A stretch of DNA of 64,000 bases from Branchinecta lynchi (Eukaryota > Arthropoda > Branchiopoda > Anostraca > Branchinectidae), in the NCBI GenBank assembly GCA_023053575.1, contig JAKZAP010000001.1:30956533-31020532 (forward strand). Reading direction: 5' to 3'. Positions 43,590 through 57,002 of this stretch are shown one piece after another. The first letter of the stretch is position 1. Every line of letters starts with the position of its first letter. The notes beneath the pieces are model-generated. The model ran no database searches, was not told the origin of the DNA, and was given only the letters and a program-made list of their open reading frames with translations. Made by a program: the position numbers and the translations under genes.

Positions 43590-44480
43590 CATGGGATCCG
43601 AAAATCCTAGTGATGAAAGTGGTCGTCTGTCTGCACGGTAACTCCTGAAGCGGTTGGAACAGGTGTGGATTCTTTCTAGTCAAGAGTACATGAGGTCGAG
43701 TCGTAGATGGGCTCCGTAGTCATATGGTTAAGGGCAAGGGCGGAGGTCCCGGAAATATTGGTCCATTCGAGCTAGGTAAATTGTCGGTTAAAGAATGAGT
43801 TACGATTTCATACCTGAGGTTTTCTTCCGCGTCGGAAAAGTTTCGTCCGGAATCATGCAAAGCCGAAAATTGGACAGAAATAAAGACTCTCTGAATTTGA
43901 TCAGAATATCAAGACAAGGGTCAGAACATAAGTTAAGCCTACATATCAACTTCTCTCGGCAGGATTGGTATTTCCACTGGAATCCGGCACAGAACCGAAA
44001 ATTCGATAATGTTAATAATTTATCAGACGAGTGGTTTAGGGTGCCCTCCCGATGAAATTATCAGATTGAACGAACTGTTCTGCTTTTTTATCCGGAATCC
44101 GGCCGAAAACTTGAAATTCGGTAATACTAGTAATGTCTCGTTTAGAGTCGTCCATCTTATCTTGAAATAATCGACATGTTGAATCGAACTATCTCCCTTG
44201 TTACCTTGCCCAATAGGCAATTCAGTCACGATCAGCGAAAAATATACATAGGAATTTTTCAAACAAAAGGGAACATTCAAAATCGGTCTTCCTGCTTCGT
44301 TTTCCTACCGAGTCGATTGTTCGACGGAATCCGGCGAAAGAGGAAAAGTATCTTTTCTTACAGTATCTTCTAATATTGAATATCGGCATAGGTTAGCCCC
44401 CTAGGGACAAAAAGACACGCGGAATTGATTGAGCTGCCGTGTTCGCCCAACCGATAGTAGAACAACCGGAATTGGGCGTA
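43590..44480 (+). mobile_element. Highly diverged family M relative (M15)
   Basis: Same order of parts as M: ATGGGATCCGAAAAT, GTCGTCTGTCTGCACGGTAA, GTAGATGGGCTCCGTAG, then several GGAATCCGGC units. Sequence identity is low, which suggests an old subfamily. Confidence 0.6.
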
Positions 44481-45160
44481 ATTTAGCATCTGTGAATGAT
44501 CATTCCGAATTGTGAGATCCTGTCATTTTCGGAGCAAAATGTGTTACTTTTATACTGTGTTAAGGGGATTCACTTATTCGGAGTTATTCGGTTCCCAGTA
44601 ACACTTTTGGTCCCGTTGCATTTTTGCTGCAGATCTGGAGGCGAGCTTTCCAGTTATGGTGAAAATTTCTTGTATTTTTCCACAAAATATAAAGTGTTGG
44701 TGCATAATAAACATTTGTAAAATATAAATATGTACATAGCACACAGAACCTATTTTGCTTTCAAGTATTGTATAAACCAAAATTACGGGCTTTCTAACAT
44801 TATATGGCCGAATACCACCTAACGTATAAAGGTTAGACACGGATATACAACTGCGAAAACACATACTTGACATAAACACGACGGATAAAAAAGGTAAGAG
44901 AATATCACCATAGGGCAAGACGTGACCAGGACGTCCACTTCGAATGGTCTCACTTATTGTGAAGCAGGGGATCTTTCCTCTAGGAGAGGTTTTCAGCTGA
45001 GCCAGCTGGAAGTTTAGTAGTTCTAATAACTTCTCGATCAAGCGGTTTAGAGCGTTGGTACTAGGGTAAGCAGATATGTTGAATCGATCCGCTTCGTTTT
45101 CCACAGGTGGGTAGATCACTGTAAGGTGAAACGTGTTTAGGGCGTCCAGTTCGCGTTTTC
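44481..45160. other. 3' flank of the GPCR gene
   Basis: No coding feature supported. It presumably includes the 3' UTR of the minus-strand receptor gene. The 196-codon minus-strand frame 44574-45164 begins just past the receptor stop codon and has no recognisable domain. Confidence 0.4.
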
Positions 45161-46092
45161 TCACATCTGATCAGAAGCTGGGGACCGTTGGGCCTGTAGT
45201 AGAGGCTTCGAGCTAAAGCTCACGGAGCCAGCAATAGCAGACCGTCCCTGCTCATCATCTCCAGATGGCACTAAGAACATGACGCCATTTCGCGGAGGTC
45301 GATAAATGTTTTCCTTCCGCGGTTTGTAAGCCACGTCAACATGACCCTCCTCGGACATCCGCCGGTTGTAAATTACCGAGGAGACCATCGTATGTTGAGG
45401 GCTGGCGTTTTCTCTGTTCCTTAAAAAACAAGAACAAAAGATCTTCAAAAATGTTTTTCGGTATCTATCGCTGAGGGCACAATAGAGTATAAAGTTACAG
45501 GCTGCGTTAATGGACATTAAGAAATTGAATATATTTCCCAGCCCAGCGAGGATCACTGGTGTGTGGCTCTTGGTCGAGGGGAGGCTCGACGAAGATGTAT
45601 AAATCAGAATAACCGCAGTAGGAAGCTGGCATAAGATGAATAATATTACGACAGAAATCAGAATCACGGTGATGCGTGTTTCCTGGCTCTGGGATTTTTC
45701 ATCCCCCTTTTCATTTGTCATCTGCCGACGCAAAGAACGGCTTTTCCGGACGGAATGAATTAAATATGAGTTGAAGATTGTTAAAAGGACGAGGGGCACA
45801 AAGACGAACATCATACTGGTAAACCAATAATAGCCTTGGCGGTACGTCTCATCTTCTCCCAGTGACGACTGGTCGTTTCGAACACCGGTTACGTTCGTGG
45901 TAGCGTGTACATATTCGACAACTACCCATTCAAAAGGTGTAGGAGAAGAAAGAAGGAACGCTAAGATGAACACAAGAAAAATGACTTTCTTCGCGCGGGA
46001 TTCTGAACACAAGCTTTTTCTTCTCATTGGATGGCACACTGCGATGAAGCGCTCAATCGTGAAGGAGACGGTGATCCAAACTGAGGTGTTGC
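45161..46092 (-). CDS. Class A peptide GPCR, 3' exon (TM3 to C-terminus)
   Basis: This exon carries TM3 to the end of a rhodopsin-like receptor. It starts after an acceptor (TTTTCAG at 46093-46099) in phase 1, which matches the upstream exon's phase. Visible features: TM3 end with TIERFIAVCHP (ERF in place of DRY), TM4 VIFLVFILAFLL, an extracellular loop with Asn-glycosylation sites, TM5 VPLVLLTIFNSYLI, a Lys/Arg-rich third intracellular loop, TM6 FILCQLP, TM7 NAACNFILYCALSDRYRKTF and a palmitoylation-type CSC. NPxxY is replaced by NFILY, as in FMRFamide/myosuppressin-type receptors, so a neuropeptide ligand is likely but not proven. Stop TGA at 45161-45163. The tail is about 90 residues. The longer open frame up to 46177 includes intron and is not coding. 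Confidence 0.9.
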
Positions 46093-46206
46093 CTGAAAAG
46101 AAAACAAAAATGAGAACTCGCCTCTCACGGACGTGTAACACCCCTATAAGCAAGGAACGAGCAAGGTTACGACTCACTTAGGTTTGCCAGTGGAGATAAA
46201 TCTTAA

Positions 46207-46659
46207 AGGACCCCTCTTGCTTCTTCTGCCTTTTATTATATACCTAGCTCCCTTATGAAATTATAATATTTTGAAATACCCATCTTTCTCCATTGGTGCG
46301 TTTTGTGCCTACGAATTTTTAGTGCCTTTTCGGTCGTGCAAAGTTTTGTCTGTTACACAACACAAAGATTGCCAGAATCTTCAACGTCCGCTGACAACTC
46401 TTTCACACACAAGGATACGAGAATCTTCTGTTTTCGAGTAGTTTTATTTGCTTAGTTTTCGTACTTTTTATCCACGGCGCGTTCAGTTTTCAAAGGTTTT
46501 GCGCCCAGTTGCCGCGTTGGAGAGCAGGAAGGCTGTGCAGAGTCATCAAGCGCTAACAAGAAAATTGCTAAATTCGTATGGAAAGTAATGGTATTTTCGA
46601 GAAAGTATTTTTCTGATCCATTTCATAGTGCAAAGATCATTTTTAGTAGGAGTTGTGCT
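46207..46659 (-). mobile_element. TTAA-flanked repeat F3, second copy
   Basis: 453 bp, AGGACCCCTCTTGC to GTTGTGCT, with TTAA at 46203-46206 and 46660-46663. Reverse orientation relative to 31493-31932. Confidence 0.85.
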
Positions 46660-48249
46660 TTAAGACCCTAACCATAATGTACTCTGAAGCCTTTTTCAAC
46701 CGTGTGTGTAGCGAACATAAACACACTCGAGTACTAAAGTCCTAATCCAAACATTCTGTTTGCCTTTTCTTAGTCATTCATTAGCAAAGAGTTATAAGAC
46801 TAATTGATAATTTTTGTATGTCTTCAGAGGTACCACACTGGTCTTGGTTTTTTAATTTATTTGTATTTGTAATAAACAGTTGGAGCATTAGAGGGAAATT
46901 ATTATTTTGACCCTTGGCTCCCTACGTGCCGTAACAGCTGTCCTGGATAATCGGCTGAGATTTAGTCCAGACAGAGTTGTTTCAAACCTAGGAAATTTGG
47001 TGGGTTTTTTTTAATTTACTCATTGTTTTACGGTGTTCTTGGTTTTAAACATTCATAGATAGTAGGGGTGGTTAGCATTGTGTATGTGGTAGACATACCA
47101 TTTTTTGTGGCCCGCTTTAACTGAAGTACATTTGGCAGATCTTTCAGCCTTCATCATTTCATTCTATTGAGCTCAGCTGGTCGAAGACCTGGAACTTGCA
47201 GTGCTCGTCTGACATCCATTAGTCAAGGGAGCACCAGGACGACACCGCATTAGCCGTCAACCGTAACAGGATATAGCTTTGCCGCGGATGCCAAGTACTA
47301 TCCATCTCTCTCGATGGGATGATTAGCTGGTGTCGCTTAGTCGACACGCCAGTTCAGAACAACTGGGAATATCATTTCTTCTCCCGAGATTATAAGCTAC
47401 TGGCAATGAGCGAGCCAAAAGTCATTGGGCCGAAACAAAATATTTTTACAGCGGACAAATTAGTCGTATCATCAAATGAAACAGGTAGGAGCTATTCAAA
47501 CTGACAGCTGAGCTATTCAGAAAGTGGCCTAAGAATTCGGAATCAGACGAGTCAGGGATCGCTAATGTCAGGCATAGGTTCAGGTTCTTTTATTTCAAAA
47601 TACTTCGTGACAATATATTTTGATTACTGGGGGCCGGCAGGGACGCGAGCTCGTTAGCTCTGCCCCATTTTAAACAATGACTATATGTACATAGTATATA
47701 TGAGTTGTTCCTCTGTAAATACGTACACAAAAGAAAGAAAGACTCGTTCCATTCCGTATACTTACACACGCCATACCAAACTCTCGACACAATCAAAGAA
47801 AAAGTAAATAATAATAATAACACCAAGCCGTGGCCTAAGATGAAGGAACGGTAACTTTTTTATAAAACAAAAATAATAATTAAGGGTCGGGGATTTACCG
47901 GGATAACATAAACGGGAATGTATCATATTTTAATATCAGTATTCTGCCAACAGATGTTTTAATTTTCTTTTTCAAAGTGATCACTGATCGGTCCTGTTCA
48001 AAAAGGTCTTTAAACTTGTTCCAAACTCCAATAACCTTATGTATATAGACAAGGCTAATGGCCGTGGAATCCAAAATAGACATGCCAAAGGCCACGCTAG
48101 CCTATTGGGGCCTTTGTTAAAAGCACTGCGTGTCTTATGCTTGAATTAAATTTAACTAAATATCTTGTTCCTTCTAATTATTCTACCAGGCTGAACGTTC
48201 ATCCTAGGTTCCGGTTCAACTAGGTTAAAGCCAGAGTTCACCTTCCAGG
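46660..48249. other. Intronic sequence, nothing recognised
   Basis: About 1.6 kb of mixed-composition intronic DNA. Short open frames only. Confidence 0.5.
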
Positions 48250-49176
48250 TTTTTGGGATCCCAAAACGTAAGTGGAGGGATACCTCTGACATCGCAAAAG
48301 TTGTCCCTCCGTCAGCAAGCACGATAAATCTCGAAGGGAATGAGATATTTTGATGAAACTTGGTGTGAGGATTGTTTGGGTCAAGGGTAAGGTCAAGTTC
48401 GTAGATGGGCTCTGTAGCCCTATATTTGTGGGTGGGGGTTCAAATTAAGGGACAAACAAAATATTTTTAAACAGCTAATGTGATAGTCGAATATGGGGTA
48501 AGAAGACATTCTGAGCACGAAGGTGAAAACCGCTTTCTTGCCGGAAAAGTAGTTAGTTCGGAATCCGGCGAAAACCGGAAAGTTGGTTAAAAGTAAAAGT
48601 TTCATTTGAAGTTGATTAAAAGTTCGATTTCAGGGTAAGAAGACATGCTAAACATGAAGGTCAACACAATTTTCTCGCCGGACAACTAATTTGCATGGAA
48701 TCCGGCCAAAACCGGAAAACATGTTAAAAGCAAAAGTTGTGTCTGAAGTTGATTAGATGACAGATTTAGGGGTAAGAAGAGACACTGAGTCTATATATGA
48801 CAACCATTTTTTACCCGGACATAGAATTAGTCCGGAATCCGGTTGTAACCGGATTCTTTTTAATGTCAAAGTTTTATTTAAAGTTGATTAGATGTTCTTT
48901 TTAGGGATAAGGTATAAGCTGGATTCGTTTCTGAATTTTCTTTATTTGCTGGACTAGTAGTTCGCTGGAAATTGGGGCGAAACCACAAATTTGGCAGAAG
49001 TAAAGCAGGAAGTTTCGGTCAGTATCATCAATATAGATATGGCTTATAGAGGTATATCTGAACTTGGTTTTCTCTGATGATTAGCCTGGCGAACACTGGA
49101 TCTGGCGAAGACAAGACCCAATTGTCTGGGTCAAATATTAGATTTTTGGGATTCCATCGACATCTTTGGTCTTGTT
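48250..49176 (+). mobile_element. Family M repeat, full copy (M16)
   Basis: 927 bp, TTTTTGGGATCCCAAAACG to GGTCTTGTT. The tetranucleotide run is almost lost (GTCCCTCCGTCAG). Confidence 0.9.
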
Positions 49177-49234
49177 CTTTCGGATTCCAGACATCCATTT
49201 TCGTCGAGATGGATCTAGAGAAGGTGAAGCTAAG

Positions 49235-49537
49235 AGTGTGTTCCACCCTACTTACCGTAGTTACTACGCATGACGTCACAAATTCTGGCTTTTTGCCGTC
49301 AAGGCTGGAACGATCTTTCTATTTTCCAGTGGGATATCATGCCACGGGAGAATCCGACCAATCACGTTACAGAGATGCGTAGTTACTACGCTTACTATGC
49401 TCCCGAGCATGGTAAGCAAATAGTAACTATTAGTTACTATTCCGAGAAGGTTGGAACGGTCAGTGTAGTAACTTTTCGTGAGGATGGAACGGAAATAGTT
49501 ACTAATAGTTACTATTGGTACAAGGGTGGAACACTAT
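49235..49537. mobile_element. AGCGTGTT-type MITE with 5-bp duplication (copy 2)
   Basis: 303 bp from AGTGTGTTCCACCC to GGGTGGAACACTAT. CTAAG is present on both sides (49230-49234, 49538-49542). Confidence 0.9.
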
Positions 49538-49554
49538 CTAAGTAAAGTCCGGGG

Positions 49555-49765
49555 TGTTAGACACTCCAGATTCTGAAATCTGAAAGGTGTCGTAGAGGCA
49601 CCACATTGGAGAGATACAACAAATATGCAAAGGAATGGGGTAGAGAAGTGATGGACAGTTGTGAGCAAAACAAACTAAAGAGATTATCATCATCATGAAA
49701 ATCCGGAAGGATTCGCTTGGCTGTCCCGAAGCGCCAGAAATCTGGAAGGTGAAGCCTGGCACTTA
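49555..49765. repeat. CCAGATTT-ended repeat
   Basis: Begins ACTCCAGATTCTGAAATC and ends AGAAATCTGGAAGGTGAAGCC. The ends resemble those of the element at 56184-57002. Confidence 0.55.
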
Positions 49766-49770
49766 GTATT

Positions 49771-52312
49771 CAGTTTAACTTTTAAGTACTGGACCGCCCA
49801 GCTACCCCTAAAGCATTGATTGCTAAATCGTTGGTTAAATCACTTCGAATATCTGCTAAGCACTGTGGTTTTATTTAAAAAAAAAAAAAAAAAAAATTAA
49901 AGCTGTCCTCCAAACCTCACACCACCACAGTCGCACATTAAAATTCTACTCTCAATTAAACTACTGTAAACTGTTAAAAAAAAACGAGAAAGATTTTACC
50001 ATACCATACATAAAAGGGAAAAACAAAAAAAGGTTTTGTTATAGACTAGGTTTAATTTTCATATCGCTGCGTTTCTCTTTCTTTTTTAGTAATAACAATA
50101 CCCCTCACTAGTAATCAAAGGTCCCCTCGTTTGGAATCCAAAGAAACAAATTTTGGCGGGTGTCTGTTTTCTTTCACTCTTAGCGGAGATCCGCATCATT
50201 CGTAATGATAATAAACATTTCCGATACTCTGGTGTACAAACAATCGATGAAACAAGAATAACCGCTTATTGTTCTTGGAGACGCCGTTAACGACCGAATC
50301 TTTAGCAAAGTGATTACTACATGGATACGTTTATAGAAAAATCTGTTTTGGGAATTGTTAGCCTAATCGAAGCCCTTGCGGGGGGGGGGGGGGATTATTA
50401 CATTACATATTTCTATGGAAACTATCATCTGCGCGGATTTATACAAAACAAAAAGTAAAAGGCGCGAATGAAAACTCTAAACATAACAGAAACAATTAAA
50501 CATGTTTACGTTCTTTAAATACACTTTAGACTCGTTGACGTACAAATATAGCAGATAAAATTAAACAGGTTCTCTACAGTGCTCACGGTCACGGTCGGTG
50601 TAAGGATACATTGCGACAAAGGAGAGACGGACATTCTAGTAAAAAATAGATTTCCCAGTTTTTAAAATAAAAAAAAAATCGATCAGTCATGTTTAACCGC
50701 CGAAGAGTATCGCAGAAGAAGCAGGTATAAAGGTCCCGTCATGTCTATAATGCCAATGCAAACTTAGGCTACTTCCGTAACTGCATTCCTTAGTTCTTAA
50801 GCTCGGAGACCCAAACTTTTTTTTTTATGTTTATGTGTTTTATTTACTTTCTTCATTTACTCCGCTTTCTGAAAACGGCGGGTTATAAATAAATTAATTA
50901 CTTACTTACTTACTTACTTCATGTCACATTCTAAGCCCGCTAACGTTACCTCACTAGTCTTTGCACTTGTCACGATGAAGTATTTTCCGGGCGCATTCCG
51001 AGTGTTCGCGTACTGATGCGTAAAACCGGTTCTTTAATTTTGCTAGAAGTCAGTGAACCTGGAAAAGGCTTAAAACAGCCGAAACCGTCGATAATTTATT
51101 AAAAGCAGAGCCTAGTTTTACAGTACTCAAATATTTTTGACTATTGGGACATAAACAGTGAATATTGCGAGGTGGTCCTTTAAACATTAAGGTTGGGGGA
51201 CGGTATTGGGATACGGAGAATGTAACATCATTTTCCTTACTGGAGTGTGGTTAGATGTGCAACGTCTTCGCGATTTTCTTGTTCATGCCTGTGCTTGCAT
51301 GTTATTTAAGAAGTTGTTCGCCAAGTAGTGAATGAACCGTAAATCTGACGAAGGATTTAAAACTGTCTCAAAATATAGCCTTTCTGATTGAAACCAATCT
51401 ACTCCGTATTTCCTGACAACTTGTAACGATTCCTACGCAGAAAGTACAGACAAACCTGAAAACAGATTATTGTAAGAAAGAAATAATACCAAATTTTGAG
51501 CTGTGTTTTTTTTTGCATTTTATTTACATGTCAAGCTAAATATTTGTTTGTTTGTTTGATTTTCTTGTTGTCACATACTATGAGCTTCCCATGCGGTTCC
51601 CGCCACTAAATGATCCCACGGTCTTACCGAGTCCTAGGTTGAACTGGCGACTGGATTGTGAGCAATCTAGATGTTGTAAAGGCCAGCGTTCTTTCAATCT
51701 AACTACACTACTTCAAATCGACTGTATCTATGGCAATGCGGCCTTCATAAAATTCGTTCCAGATTAGTTATTTTTTGGCCGCTAGATGTGCTAGCATAAA
51801 GTAAACAATGACACGTCACTTGTTGGTGTACGTTTATCCAGTCTTGTTTGGCTATTTTCCATTCCTCTTAGCCTAGCCATGTTCAAAACTGTTCAATATG
51901 TCTCTGCCCCTATTTGTCTGTTCTTTCAAACTCTATCAAGTTTGTCAATTCTGGCTTCGACTACAGTGCTGGTTGACTTTTCTACGGGGCTAATGCGCGA
52001 CTCGGTGTGAAGCGAAAGCCTAATCGCTTACTCACCCTTCAGGGACCTTCAGGCAACTCGTCACTGGATTTTGTTAGGGGCATAGGGAAAAAAGATATAT
52101 CGATTCTGAATCTTTGCTTCGTTCACTTGCCGGACCAAGTCTTCGATGAAATTCGGCGAAAACCGTGAAGTGGGTACAGTATCAAACACCTCTTTATCAA
52201 GTAAATTAGAGTGAAGAGGACATGTTGATTTTTTATCTGCGTTTTCTGGTGTGAATACTCGGAATAGTATCGCAGCTGGCAGTCGTATATGCTCGCTTTC
52301 AATTTTTGGGAT
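49771..52312. other. Intronic sequence with one LINE tail
   Basis: Mostly AT-rich and unassigned. At about 50875-50925 ACGGCGGGTTATAAATAAATT is followed by (ACTT)n, the same tail as at 58925 and, reversed, 61600. That marks the 3' end of a non-LTR element. A G run occurs at 50381. Confidence 0.5.
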
Positions 52313-53563
52313 CCCAAAACGTAAGTGGAGGGATACCTATGACATCGCAAAAGTTGTCCGTCTGTCCGTCCGTCTGTCCGTCCGTCTGTCCGTCCGTCTG
52401 TCCGTCCGTCCGTCCGTCTGTCCGTCCGTCTATCCGTCCGTCCGTCCTTCTGTCCGTCCGTCTGTAAGCACGATAACTGTCGAAGGGAATGAGATATTTT
52501 GATGAAACTTGGTGTGAGGATTTGTTGGGTCGTCGGACCAGTCAAGTTCGTAGATGGGCTTTGTAGCCCTACATTTAGGGGTGGGGGAGGGGGTTCAAAT
52601 TAAGGGGCAAACAAAATATTTTGAAACAGCTAATGTGATAGTCGATTATGGGGTAAGAAGACATGCTGAGCAGGGTGGTGAAAACTATTTTGTCATCGGA
52701 CGAGTAGTTCGCCCGAAATCCGGCCAAAACCGGAAAGTTTGTTAAAAGTAAAAGTTTTATTTGAAGTTGATTAGATGTTCGATTAAGGGGTAGGAAGACA
52801 TGCTGAAGACAATGGTGAAAACCATTTTCTCCACGGACAAGTAGTTCACCCGGAATCCGGCCGAAACCGGAAAGTTTGTTAAAATTACAAGTTTTATTTC
52901 CAGTTGATTAGATCTTCGATTTAGGGAAAGAAGACATGTTGAACAAATATGTGAAAAAAATTTTCTACCCGGACATGTAGTTCACCCGGAATCCGGCGAA
53001 AACCGGAAAATTGGTTAAAAGTAAAAGTTTAATCTGAAGTTGATTAAATGTTTGATTTATGGGTAAAAAGACATGCCGAACACGATGGTGAAAATCCTTT
53101 TCTCGCTGGACCACTAGTTCGCCCGGAATCCGACCAAAGCCGGAAAATTTGTTAAAAGCAAAAGTTCAATTAGATGACAGATTGAGGGGTAAGAAGAGAG
53201 GATGAGTCGGTTTATGACAATGGTTTTTTACCCGGACATATAATTATTCCGGAATCCGGTTGTAACCGGATTTTTGTTTAAGTCAAACTTTTATTCAAAG
53301 TTGATTATATGTTCTTTATAGGGATAAGGAGATACGCTGGTTTTGTTTCTGTATTTTTTTTTTGCTGGACTAGTAGTTCGCTCGGAAATCGGCAGGAAGT
53401 CTCGGTCAGTATCGTCAAAATAGATATGGCTTATAGAGGTATATCTGAACTTGGTTTTCTCTGATGATTAGCCTGTCCAAGACTGGATCTGGCGAAGACA
53501 AGACTCGATTGTCTGAATCAAATATTAGATTTTTGGGATCCCATCGACACCTTTGGTCTTGTT
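52313..53563 (+). mobile_element. Family M repeat, full copy (M17)
   Basis: 1.25 kb, with the longest tetranucleotide run in the window (GTCC/GTCT repeats about 52360-52464) and about six internal units. Confidence 0.95.
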
Positions 53564-54747
53564 TGTTTATGCTAAGGCTAAAGTCCGTTCACTGGAGTCC
53601 GTTCACCGCAGTGAGAAAGCATCACAGAGTAAGTATTTCCTTCAGCCCATGTAGACTGCGTTTTGTATTCCTCTTCAGATTCAAGCTGGAAAAAGAACTT
53701 GTGGAGATACAAAGAAAGATAGCCTGAAGATAGACAAATAGAAAGTTTATTGTAAAAATCGACTATCTTGGTTATAAACCAAATTTGCGATTATTGTCAA
53801 ACAAACAGAAAAAATTACAATATATGTATCCAATGTCAGTACTCCTAAAAGAATTCACGTTTCGTTAAATTATTTCACGAACTCGGGAATAAAACTTTTT
53901 TCATATCTAGCGTGTTTTGTAGGTACGGGACAGAGCTTGGGAACCCTAGAACTTACCACTCGTTCTGGTCGAATTCTAACTTTTGATAGGGGGGAGGGAG
54001 GATTTGGGAGTGGAGAGGATGAGATACCACGGCTGAACGGAAGTCAGCGCTTACTCCTTTCTGCGCTCCTGCATTGTTTTTAGGTTACAGTGTTTTTAAA
54101 GGTATGAGTATGGAAGCTTCGGTCCGCTATGTATTATAAGAAGGGCCCGCTTCTGTATCTTTCTAGTTTATTTCTTTGTTCCTGCGATAATGAAAAACAC
54201 CAAACGGGATGCCTTGAAGAGGGAAGAGGACCCTTGCCTTTTATGCATCAATTGAATATATGTTTCATATTCAGCTTGGGCTCAAGGAATATGTATCCGT
54301 TTTGCACAGTGAAATATAAAATCTAATTACTGATAGGTCGGAAGATCTGGAGAAACCATTGCAAGGCGATAGGAACGATAACTGTGAACAAAACAGAAAC
54401 TTTTCTTTCTGCACAATCTTGACACCCGCCAATATTATTCACCAATAAAAAACGTAGTTAACCCTTCGGCCCAAGGATTCCGTCCCTTCACCGGCTCACT
54501 AATTATTCACCAGTTTCGATAGCATCCATTGGGTGGAAATATATTGGCTTGGCTTGAAAATATAGCGGGTTACATCAACCGCTCAAAACAAACTATTGAA
54601 AGAAATGAGACTCAAAATTTTTTACTTTTTTTTTAATTTGTCATTCAGTAACTTCCTTTCTCTTCGATCGTCCTGCTAGGACCTACTCTGGCAGTGCCCG
54701 GTCACGTACTTCCGAATCAATCCATCAGATCATTAGGCAGTGAGTCC
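53564..54747. other. Intronic sequence, nothing recognised
   Basis: Unassigned. Short open frames only. Confidence 0.5.
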
Positions 54748-55471
54748 ACGGTTGCCAGATCAGATTTAGAGAGTGACTTTTGGCTGAGACAGAGAGTGAA
54801 TTGGAGTGAAATTCTATTTTCATGAAAAAACGTGAAAATGGTAATTTTTGGTCGGAATCACTGCTGCAAAAATGCTTTTCGGCGGAATCTCAATCGTGTC
54901 AGAATCCTCCGAGCATGACGAGCACGAAAAAATTACAGGCTGAGTGTTCAGACCTCGATATATTTGTAGCTGCCGTATCATATAAATAATAGACTGTCTA
55001 GTACCATAATTGTAGAACGATCCACATTACAAGAGAAGAAAGGTAGACCAAGACCAAAGCATGCCCGAACGAAAAGTAGGTGTGGGAATACTTCGTGACG
55101 ATGTGCTTCCAGTTCACGTTAGTACGTAACACGTATTCGGGTGCGTTTGACCTATGGCAAAACGTGTAATTACCACGCTGACAAGCTTCAAATCTTTTAG
55201 ACACTCTTATCCATGGGCTAGTACTTTTCTTCACTCCCACCGAAAGTAAAAACTATTTCTTTATGTAGTACAGACAGAGTGGAATGCCTTAAAATTAATT
55301 GCATTGAGTTAATTCTGCCGTTATTTTTTTTATTTTCTGGAATTGTCACACTATTGTGCGACAAATTTGGACATTTTCATAAGTAGAGTGAATTTATGTC
55401 CTACGTATGACAAGAATGACAATATATAAAATAGAGTGACAATTCACACTATCGTGCGTGTGGAAACCCTG
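54748..55471. mobile_element. hAT-type MITE, GGTTGCCA/TGGAAACCCTG ends
   Basis: Ends ACGGTTGCCAGATC and GTGTGGAAACCCTG. Flanks GTGAGTCC and ATGAGTCA agree at 6 of 8 positions. Shared words with 60838-61156: GAGTGACTTTTGG, TGCTGCAAAAAT, TTATGTCCTACGTA, ATTCACACTATCGTGCG. The middle (about 54960-55260) is absent from the shorter copy. Confidence 0.75.
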
Positions 55472-55597
55472 ATGAGTCATGATGTTAACTATAGCAATTT
55501 GAATATGCGGGATCTGGGTATTGCAAATGCGATGAACGCTTCCGAATTTGAGCCTATAATTCGCCTTACTTTTTTAATTTTACTTTACTCTTACTTA

Positions 55598-55980
55598 CTG
55601 TCATAAGGTTCATAACAGATTGCGCATAACACTTTCAAGAATAACTCCTTTTCACTTAGAAATAAAGTATTATGACCAATTAGTTTATACTTTTTCGTGC
55701 CTAGATCTCCAACAACACCTTCAATAGGTAAAAACACAACACTGTCAGAAGCTACATGACGACAACAGGGATGCGCGGTTTCAACAGATAACACTTTGGG
55801 ATGTTAGCCTATCTGTTATGTTTCTTTCGTTCCCGTTGTAGTTTTACCAATTGAAGGTGTTGTTGGAGATCTAGGAACGAAATAGTGTAAATTTAATTGG
55901 TCATAACACTTTATTTCTAAGTGAAAAGGTGTTATTCTTGAAAGTGTTATACGCTATCTGTTATGAAACTTCTGATAGTG
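55598..55980. mobile_element. Tc1/mariner-like foldback MITE (copy 1)
   Basis: 383 bp flanked by TA. Arms of about 140 bp: CTGTCATAAGGTTCATAACA at left and the inverse of ATCTGTTATGAAACTTCTGATAGTG at right, with GGAGATCTAGGMACGAAA near the centre. Confidence 0.85.
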
Positions 55981-55983
55981 TAG

Positions 55984-56131
55984 TTCAGCGCTCCAAGTGG
56001 ACTAGTTTGTGCAAGTCCTTCATTGTCAACACTTGAAACAAAGAGCTAGTAAATACTATTTTACCGTATCGGTGGACCAGTGCCCATAATAGACATGGGA
56101 GGACAGAAACTAGTTCGCTTGGAGCGCTGAA
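55984..56131. mobile_element. 148-bp MITE with 25-bp inverted ends
   Basis: TTCAGCGCTCCAAGTGGACT at left and its inverse variant at right (AGTTCGCTTGGAGCGCTGAA). GTGTAG and GTGGAG flank it. It starts directly at the edge of the mariner-like MITE. Confidence 0.75.
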
Positions 56132-56183
56132 GTGGAGTAAGTCGAATTGTATGTCAGCTGCGGTAAAGAGAGGAAGATGTGAA

Positions 56184-57002
56184 TTAAAGCCAGGCTTCGC
56201 CTTCCAGATTACCAGACGTCCGGAGCTACCGCATAGTCAAGCCGACCCCTTCCAGATCTTCACGATAAGCATGGCATCTGATTTTGCTATTCTTCAACAT
56301 TCCCTAGATGTACCCTTTCCATTTCAAATATCTCTTGCATCCCAGTCACAACTGTCAATCACTTTCTCTTTTCTTCCTGCTTTTATTTATTTATTTATTT
56401 ATTTATTTATTCATTTATTTCCCTCAATATTGAGGAGTACAACTTATAAATTGTAAAACAAAATCATTCCTAAATCAACTAAACTCCTTTCAATAAAATA
56501 CTGTGAAATAATATACAAAATACACTTCAACAACGAATTTATAATTACTTACGTATCGCACTAATCACTTCTTAAAAAATGGGTACAGGTTGTGGGTTAG
56601 GAGGGCTTCCGCTGCTTTTTTGTAAAAATTTGTCATCTTTTTCTTCAAGATTAAAAACGGGTCCTTTATTTTAAAATCTGAAACTAACTGCGAATTACTA
56701 AAAGAAATTGGGAACCCAAGTAGAAATTTACAAAATTTAAAATATGATATTTTTATCGCAGAAATGTCGCTAATTCGAAAATTTTCTGTAATTGTTGCAG
56801 CAAAAAGTACGTGAGGTAAAGCCACGGCAGTAAATAAGGATTTGTTCTGTCTCTATGGTACCTTCCAGATATCCGGAATCTGGAGCGTCCAACATCCCCA
56901 ACTTCCAGACGTTTTTGGCCTAGCTTCACTTTCCTGATCTGTCTCGACGAAAACGGCTGTCTGGAATCCGGAAGAAAAATCTGGCAGGTGAAGCCCGGCT
57001 TT
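56184..57002. mobile_element. Inverted-end repeat containing a LINE 3' end
   Basis: Ends AAAGCCAGGCTTCGCCTTCC and GGCAGGTGAAGCCCGGCTTT are inverted over about 25 bp. The interior carries a minus-strand fragment listed separately. Target duplication not clear. Confidence 0.6.
56375..56825 (-). pseudogene. Probable retrotransposon 3' end with (AAAT)n tail
   Basis: An 86-codon frame (56825-56565, ending LTHNLYPFFKK) is followed by a 3' UTR and a pure AAATA/AAAT run at 56379-56415 on the minus strand. Frame, UTR and short-repeat tail are the layout of a 5'-truncated non-LTR insertion. The protein piece itself (KISYFKFCKFLLGFPISF) is not one I recognise. Confidence 0.45.

Noticed and set aside
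45897..46181. 94-codon plus-strand frame
   Set aside because: Antisense shadow of the GPCR exon and its acceptor region.
52123..52545. Asp/Gly/Arg/Thr-repeat protein frames (also 31933-32136)
   Set aside because: They translate the GTCC/GTCT tetranucleotide run of family M.
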